A stretch of 44,903 bases of DNA from Chloroflexota bacterium (GTDB lineage Bacteria > Chloroflexota > Anaerolineae > Aggregatilineales > Phototrophicaceae): assembly GCA_014338005.1 (NCBI GenBank), contig QUBZ01000026.1, positions 1 to 44,903 of the forward strand, in the 5' to 3' direction. A program made the translations under genes and the position numbers. Of the stretch, positions 39,925-44,903 are shown piece by piece (positions within the stretch are counted from its first letter, which is position 1; every line of letters starts with the position of its first letter). The notes under the pieces were generated by a model. It saw nothing but the letters and a program-made list of their open reading frames with translations, was not told the DNA's origin and did not search any database.

Positions 39925-39953
39925 TTGATAAGAATCTCGAATTATGGTATTCT
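39925..39953 (+). promoter_or_regulatory. rpoC promoter P1, extended -10
   Basis: TTGATA (5 of 6) at 39925-39930, 17 bases, then TATTCT at 39948-39953 with TGG directly before it, which gives an extended -10. The predicted start is near 39960. Confidence 0.65.
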
Positions 39954-39984
39954 ATTAAGCTGGGTTAATTTGCGAACTTGCCAC

Positions 39985-40013
39985 TTGACAGTATAAGGGA
40001 AGATACCTATAAT
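39985..40013 (+). promoter_or_regulatory. rpoC promoter P2, perfect consensus
   Basis: TTGACA at 39985-39990 and TATAAT at 40008-40013 are separated by exactly 17 bases, a perfect sigma70-type consensus. The start would be near 40020, which leaves a leader of about 165 bases before rpoC. It shows that rpoC is strongly transcribed on its own. Confidence 0.93.
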
Positions 40014-40048
40014 TTTCCCTACAAATGGTCACGAACAGGCTCATCACG

Positions 40049-40104
40049 AACCCACGACAGCGGTGGAGATTACCTTCCATTCGCTGTTTCATCGTTGGTG
40101 GGTT
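40049..40104 (+). promoter_or_regulatory. Structured 5' leader of rpoC
   Basis: Two nested perfect stems in the leader made from P2: AACCCAC (40049-40055) with GTGGGTT (40098-40104), and ACAGCG (40057-40062) with CGCTGT (40082-40087). A 10-base asymmetric loop lies on the 3' side. I recognise no known riboswitch or ribosomal protein site. It might control premature termination or translation of rpoC. The rest of the 300-base gap holds only the tandem promoters and the GAGGAGG ribosome site at 40172-40178. Confidence 0.5.
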
Positions 40105-40185
40105 ATTACAAACTCCGCGTTCAACTTTTTGGAAGTCAAACCGCCCACATTTTGAATAGCTTGTCAGCGCAGAGGAGGACACGCT

Positions 40186-43100
40186 TTGGAAGCGAAAGAT
40201 TTCAGCGCACTGCGCATCAGTCTGGCCTCACCCGAACAGATTCGTTCCTGGTCGTATGGGGAAGTAACCAAACCGGAAACCATCAACTACCGGCGGTTAA
40301 GGCCAGAAAAAGATGGTCTGTTCTGCGAGGCTATTTTTGGGCCTACCCGCGACTGGCAGTGTTACTGCGGCAAGTATAAAAATGTCCGCTACCGGGGCAT
40401 CATCTGCGATAAATGCGGCGTCGAGGTCACACGCGCCTCGGTGCGGCGCGAGCGTATGGGGCATATTGAACTGGCCGCACCCGTCGCCCACGTCTGGTAT
40501 ACCCGGCGCGTCCCCAGTTATCTCGGCCTGCTGCTGGACATCAGCCGCCGCAACCTCGACCGGGTGTTGTATTTCGCCCAGTATGTCATCACTCATGTGG
40601 ATGAAGAAGCCCGGCAGAAAGCCCTGGGCCGCATCGAGCGCGAGCTGAGCCAGAAAGAAATGATGCTGGGCGGTGACATCGAAGACCACCTTGAAACCAT
40701 CCGCACCGAACGCGACAGCGTGTTGGGCGGGTTTGAAACCCGTATCAGCGACATCAACGCGCATTATGATAACGAATTGAGCCGCCTGAGCGATCAGGTC
40801 ATGCAGGAAGCCCAGGCCGTCCAGAGCCGCATCGAGGCGCTGATCGGCCAGGCTGCGCCGGCGGATATTAACTTCAGCACCACCAACGCTGTGATTGTCG
40901 CTAAAGGCGAACTGGTTGAAAATGACAGCATCTCGCGCATTCAGGTGGCGGTTAACAACTACCTGAGCAACCTGCAAACCGAAATCGAAGACATGCGCCA
41001 GCAAGACCTGAATAACCTCGACCTGGAGGCCGACAGCATTTCGGGTGAAGCAGCACAGGCCATTGACGAACAGCGCACCGAACTGGACAGCCGCCTGACC
41101 CAGATTCGCCAGGCTGCCGAAAAAGCGCGCTCCGAACTCCAGGATTTGCACGTCCTCCAGTTCCTTTCGGAAATGCGCTACCGGGAACTGAAAAGCCGCT
41201 ACGGGCAGGTTTTCCAGGCCGACATGGGCGCGGAAGCCTTCTATAAAATTTTGCAGAACATGGATATGGAGCGGCTGGCGGTGGAGCTGTGGCACGAAGT
41301 CCGCACAACCCGCTCCAAACAGCGCAAGAAAAAAGCCACCAAACGCCTGCGTGTGGTGGAAAGCCTGCGTAAAAGCAACAACCGGCCTGAATGGATGATC
41401 CTGACGGTGCTGCCGGTCATCCCGCCCGATCTGCGCCCAATGGTACAGCTTGATGGCGGGCGGTTTGCCACCAGCGACCTCAACGACCTGTACCGCCGCG
41501 TCATCAACCGCAACAACCGGCTCAAGCACCTGCTCGAACTCGGCGCGCCGGACGTGATCGTGCGGAACGAAAAGCGGATGCTCCAGGAAGCCGTAGACAG
41601 CCTGATTGACAACAGCCAGCGCGGCAAGGCGCTCAGCCGCCGGGGCCGACGCGAGTTGAAATCCCTCAGCGATATGCTCAAGGGTAAAAAAGGCCGCTTC
41701 CGCCGCAACCTGCTCGGTAAGCGCGTAGACTACTCCGGGCGCTCGGTCATCGTCATCGGCCCCAAACTTAAACTACACCAGTGCGGCCTGCCCAAGACGA
41801 TGGCGCTGGAGCTGTACCGCCCATTTGTCATCAGCCGGCTGGTGCGGCACAACTACGCCAGCAACGTCAAGGGCGCCAAACGCATCATCGAACGCGAAAA
41901 ACCGGAAGTCTGGGAAGTCCTGGAAGAAGTCATCAAAGAGCGCCCGGTGCTGCTCAACCGCGCCCCTACCCTGCACCGCCTGGGCATCCAGGCCTTCGAG
42001 CCGCAGTTGGTGGAAGGCAAGGCGATTCAGATTCACCCGCTGGTGTGCGCGGCCTTTAATGCCGACTTCGACGGCGACCAGATGGCCGTTCACGTCCCCC
42101 TCAGCGACAAAGCCGTTCAGGAAGCGCGCGACCTGATGCTGAGTACCCGTAACCTGCTCAAACCTGCCGATGGGCAGCCTATCGTCGGCCCATCTAAAGA
42201 CATGGTGCTGGGTAACTACTACCTGACGATGGATCCAACGGTGGAGATCATCACACGCAAGGAGCGCGCTTCCGAATTCCGCGCCATGCGCGCCCTGAAG
42301 GAAGGTAATTATCGAGTCGGTATCGCGTTCCGCTCCAACGGCTATTATTATGCCCAGAACCACGAAATCCCCGGCATGGTGATGTTCTACGACGTGACCG
42401 AAACCGATGCCAACGGGCGCACCAAAACCATCGAAAAGGCGATTGACCGTACCATCCGCGCCGTCATCGAGGGCGAGGTGGATTGTATGCTCGCCAACGC
42501 CTATGAGATGAAAAAGCTGATGAGCAAGCGCGGTCTGGATGAAACCCTGGAAATTGCCAACCTGCACGAACGCCGCCATGTGGTGGACATGGACGAGGTA
42601 GAGTATCTCTACAACCTGGGGATGGTGGATTTACACACCCCTATCCTGCTCGGCAACGTATACGACACACGCAGCCCGCAGGCCGATCCGGAGATCACGA
42701 CGGTCGGGCGCGCGGTATTTAACCGCATCCTGCCGGACGAAATGCGCTTCGTCCAGGAAACGATGGGCAAAAAACAGCTTCAGGAACTGGTCGCCAAGTG
42801 TTACCAGCGCCTGGGCGCCGACCGCACTACCGACATCGTGGACGCCATCAAAAATCTCGGCTTCCACTATGCTACCATCTCCGGGACGACCATCGCCGTC
42901 TCCGACCTGACCATTCCAGACGAACGTAAGGACATCCTGGCCGAAGCAGAAGGCGTCGTGGAACGGGCCGAGCGCGACTTCCGGCGCGGCCTGCTGACCG
43001 AAGAAGAACGCTACCAGATTACGATTGACGAGTGGAACCGCGCCAAAGACCGGCTGCAAGACCTCATCAGACAGGCGCTCGACCCCTACGGGCCGATTGC

Positions 43101-44763
43101 CATCATGGCGATTTCCGGCTCAACCAAAGGTGGCTTCGGGCCGATCACGCAGCTCGCCGGGATGCGCGGCCTGATGGCCGACCCGTCCGGGCGCATCATT
43201 GACCTGCCGATTCGCAGCCACTTCCGCGAAGGGCTGACTGCGCTGGAATATTTCATCTCCACACACGGCGCCCGTAAAGGCCTGGCGGATACCGCGCTGC
43301 GTACCGCCGACGCCGGTTATCTCACCCGCCGTCTGGTGGATGTCGCCCAGGATGTGATCGTCAACCGCGTGGACTGCGGCACGGAAGCCGGCATGTGGAT
43401 TCGCCGGGCGGACGATGTGGCCGGGCAAACGCTCTACGAGCGTATCGTGGGCCGCTGCGCCGCCAGCGACACCTACGACCCGGAAACCCGCCGGTTAATC
43501 GTCGCACGCAACGAAATGATTGATGAGGACATCGCTGAAACAATCCAGAACAGCAAAATCGAAACGGTGCATGTCCGCAGCCCGATGACCTGCGCGCTCA
43601 TTCATGGCATCTGCGCGCTGTGCTATGGGCGCGACCTGGGACGCGGCGAAATGGTTGAAATCGGCGCGGCGGTCGGTATCATCGCCGCCCAGTCCATCGG
43701 CGAACCCGGCACACAGCTTACGCTGCGGACGTTCCACACCGGCGGCACGGCGGAAGCGCGCGGTGACATCACCACCGGTTTGCCCCGCGTTGAGGAACTG
43801 TTCGAGGCGCGCAAGAAGCCCAAAGGCGAGGCGGTCGTCAGCGACATCGCCGGCATCGTGCGGCTGACCAAACGCGAAGGCGTGCGGATGGCGACGGTCA
43901 TCAACAGCGAAGCTTTCAGCGAGCAGCATCAAATTCCGGTCGGCTGGGACCTGGACGTTGAGGATGAACAGGAAGTCAAAGAAGGCGAAGTCATCGCCCA
44001 TGAAGTTGAGGGCGAAGGCCGCATTGTCGCCAAGATGCACGGCCTCGTTCATCTGGAAGGCCACCAGGTTTACATCCGCTACGAGCGCCGCCAGGAAATG
44101 GAATATGAAATTCCTTCCAGCGCGCGTCTGATGCCGGAAGTATACGACGGCGCAGAGGTCTACGCCGGGCAGCAGCTGACCGAAGGCTCGAAGAACCCGC
44201 ACCGCATTTTACGCATCCTGGGCAGCGAGGCCACACAGCTTTATCTGCTGTCAGAAGTGCAAAAAGTGTACCGCAACCAGGGCGTGAACATCGCCGACAA
44301 ACACTTCGAGATCATGATCCGTAAGATGCTCTCAAAGGTGCAGATCACCCGCAGCGGCGACAGCGCCCTGCTGCCGGGCGAATTGATAGACCGCCTGCAG
44401 CTGCTGGACATCAACGAAAAGCTGATCGGCGAGGGGCGCGAACCGGCATCCGGCGCGCCGGTGCTGCTGGGCATCACCAAATGCGCGCTCAGTACGGACA
44501 GCTTCCTATCGGCTTCCAGCTTCCAGCACACCATTAAAGTGCTGGCCGGCGCCGCCATCGAAGGCAAGGTGGACAATCTCTACGGCCTGAAGGAAAATGT
44601 CATCATCGGCAAGCTGATACCGGCAGGTACGGGCTTCCATACCTATCAGGATCGGGAAATGGTCGCCCCCAACGTCACGCTCGAATCGCAGGGCGCGTTT
44701 GACGCCGATGCTGACGGCTTCGATGATATGGATAACATCGAAGAAATGAACATGAACGCCTGA
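40186..44763 (+). CDS. rpoC: DNA-directed RNA polymerase subunit beta'
   Basis: A 1525-residue beta' subunit. The zinc ribbon has Cys59, 61, 74 and 77 (CYCGKYKN and ICDKCG); the active-site motif [12 protein letters not shown] is at about 623-634; [30 protein letters not shown] and, near the end, [21 protein letters not shown] are normal. The second zinc site has [15 protein letters not shown] and [10 protein letters not shown]. Between FAQYVI (about 130) and MGAEAFY (about 350), where E. coli has about 45 residues, lies a ~220-residue, mainly coiled-coil insertion. The TTG start has GAGGAGG 7 bases upstream. rpoB is not adjacent: upstream is the GRAM-like gene and a perfect promoter. An acidic tail ends the protein. 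Confidence 0.98.
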   Translation: MEAKDFSALRISLASPEQIRSWSYGEVTKPETINYRRLRPEKDGLFCEAIFGPTRDWQCYCGKYKNVRYRGIICDKCGVEVTRASVRRERMGHIELAAPVAHVWYTRRVPSYLGLLLDISRRNLDRVLYFAQYVITHVDEEARQKALGRIERELSQKEMMLGGDIEDHLETIRTERDSVLGGFETRISDINAHYDNELSRLSDQVMQEAQAVQSRIEALIGQAAPADINFSTTNAVIVAKGELVENDSISRIQVAVNNYLSNLQTEIEDMRQQDLNNLDLEADSISGEAAQAIDEQRTELDSRLTQIRQAAEKARSELQDLHVLQFLSEMRYRELKSRYGQVFQADMGAEAFYKILQNMDMERLAVELWHEVRTTRSKQRKKKATKRLRVVESLRKSNNRPEWMILTVLPVIPPDLRPMVQLDGGRFATSDLNDLYRRVINRNNRLKHLLELGAPDVIVRNEKRMLQEAVDSLIDNSQRGKALSRRGRRELKSLSDMLKGKKGRFRRNLLGKRVDYSGRSVIVIGPKLKLHQCGLPKTMALELYRPFVISRLVRHNYASNVKGAKRIIEREKPEVWEVLEEVIKERPVLLNRAPTLHRLGIQAFEPQLVEGKAIQIHPLVCAAFNADFDGDQMAVHVPLSDKAVQEARDLMLSTRNLLKPADGQPIVGPSKDMVLGNYYLTMDPTVEIITRKERASEFRAMRALKEGNYRVGIAFRSNGYYYAQNHEIPGMVMFYDVTETDANGRTKTIEKAIDRTIRAVIEGEVDCMLANAYEMKKLMSKRGLDETLEIANLHERRHVVDMDEVEYLYNLGMVDLHTPILLGNVYDTRSPQADPEITTVGRAVFNRILPDEMRFVQETMGKKQLQELVAKCYQRLGADRTTDIVDAIKNLGFHYATISGTTIAVSDLTIPDERKDILAEAEGVVERAERDFRRGLLTEEERYQITIDEWNRAKDRLQDLIRQALDPYGPIAIMAISGSTKGGFGPITQLAGMRGLMADPSGRIIDLPIRSHFREGLTALEYFISTHGARKGLADTALRTADAGYLTRRLVDVAQDVIVNRVDCGTEAGMWIRRADDVAGQTLYERIVGRCAASDTYDPETRRLIVARNEMIDEDIAETIQNSKIETVHVRSPMTCALIHGICALCYGRDLGRGEMVEIGAAVGIIAAQSIGEPGTQLTLRTFHTGGTAEARGDITTGLPRVEELFEARKKPKGEAVVSDIAGIVRLTKREGVRMATVINSEAFSEQHQIPVGWDLDVEDEQEVKEGEVIAHEVEGEGRIVAKMHGLVHLEGHQVYIRYERRQEMEYEIPSSARLMPEVYDGAEVYAGQQLTEGSKNPHRILRILGSEATQLYLLSEVQKVYRNQGVNIADKHFEIMIRKMLSKVQITRSGDSALLPGELIDRLQLLDINEKLIGEGREPASGAPVLLGITKCALSTDSFLSASSFQHTIKVLAGAAIEGKVDNLYGLKENVIIGKLIPAGTGFHTYQDREMVAPNVTLESQGAFDADADGFDDMDNIEEMNMNA

Positions 44764-44792
44764 GCGCGGCCCTTCAGGCGAAACAAATGACT

Positions 44793-44815
44793 GGGGCGGG
44801 TAAAAAACCCGCCCC
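44793..44815. repeat. GC-rich intergenic palindrome, copy 4
   Basis: GGGGCGGGT-AAAAA-ACCCGCCCC, a perfect 9-bp stem with a 5-base loop, lies 29 bases after the rpoC stop. It is the cleanest copy of the family. It would end rpoC transcripts, although no U-tract follows on this strand. Confidence 0.7.
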
Positions 44816-44842
44816 TGAAGTTTGGCAGTAGTTGAGAAAAAG

Positions 44843-44896
44843 AAAGACCTTTGGTAAAGCTTGAAGTGTGAAATCGCAAGCCAACCAGAGGTCTTT
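44843..44896. other. Inverted repeat at the right edge, possible terminator or insertion-sequence end
   Basis: AAAGACCTTTGGT (44843-44855) pairs with ACCAGAGGTCTTT (44884-44896), 13 bases with one mismatch, around a 28-base loop. It may be a transcript end, or the border of a mobile element at which the contig stops. AGAGGT lies 9 bases before an ATG at 44899 that leaves the window after one codon, so a gene start is possible. The evidence is weak for all options. Confidence 0.35.
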
Positions 44897-44903
44897 GTAT
44901 GTC

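Noticed and set aside
40297..41529. A 410-codon open frame antisense to rpoC
   Set aside because: The sense frame is RNA polymerase beta'; the antisense frame has no start context or recognisable domain.
1..44903. tRNA, rRNA or CRISPR array
   Set aside because: I saw no cloverleaf with CCA-proximal arms, no rRNA-like stretch and no regularly spaced direct repeats. A covariance-model search would be the decisive test.

Overview
The window looks like a contig from an uncultured bacterium, most probably of the phylum Chloroflexota (Anaerolineae-like). This is an inference from gene content and protein style: SRP receptor without an acidic domain, beta' with a long coiled-coil insertion, MoaD-MoaE fusion, and paired membrane pyrophosphatases. 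No rRNA or marker alignment could be run. The first ~485 bases do not fit. They are much more GC-rich, carry a small two-helix membrane protein and a Kazal-domain remnant, and join the middle of a pyrophosphatase gene out of frame. That end is probably an assembly chimera.

Layout. (1) 0.49-6.6 kb: two divergent membrane pyrophosphatases (one cut at the junction, one complete with an unusual extracytoplasmic insertion), then soluble pyrophosphatase, YraN and MiaA. (2) 6.6-8.0 kb: a secreted protein of unknown function and an FHA-winged-helix regulator. (3) 7.9-12.2 kb: a LysR regulator divergent from a sulfur cassette (rhodanese, TauE-type exporter, metallo-beta-lactamase-double-rhodanese, DUF302, FmdB-like zinc ribbon) that ends in a strong terminator. 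(4) 12.3-23.4 kb: a myo-inositol catabolic region, with iclR-iolC-iolB-iolD-iolE-iolG on the minus strand and, divergently, a second Gfo/Idh/MocA dehydrogenase plus a sugar/inositol-type ABC importer. (5) 23.4-29.1 kb: a GT39-like glycosyltransferase and a heterodimeric ABC exporter with one degenerate ATP site. (6) 29.2-33.3 kb: a deaminase-family amidohydrolase fused to a CYTH domain, divergent from a membrane protein with a degenerate EEP-nuclease domain. (7) 33.4-36.6 kb: moaC, moaDE, fabF and rnc on the minus strand. (8) 36.7-44.8 kb: ftsY, prfB, a coiled-coil/GRAM-like/zinc-ribbon protein, and rpoC with its own tandem promoters and a structured leader.

How the parts may work together. 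The pyrophosphatases would remove PPi and recover part of its energy as an ion gradient. The inositol region encodes uptake and the steps from inositol to the phosphorylated ring-opened acid; the IolJ-type aldolase and IolA are not in the window. The sulfur cassette fits oxidation of persulfide/sulfane sulfur and export of the product. The most promising unusual items are the amidohydrolase-CYTH fusion, the membrane-anchored EEP pseudoenzyme beside it, the clustering of three pyrophosphatases, the rpoC leader, and a family of GC-rich intergenic palindromes seen four times.
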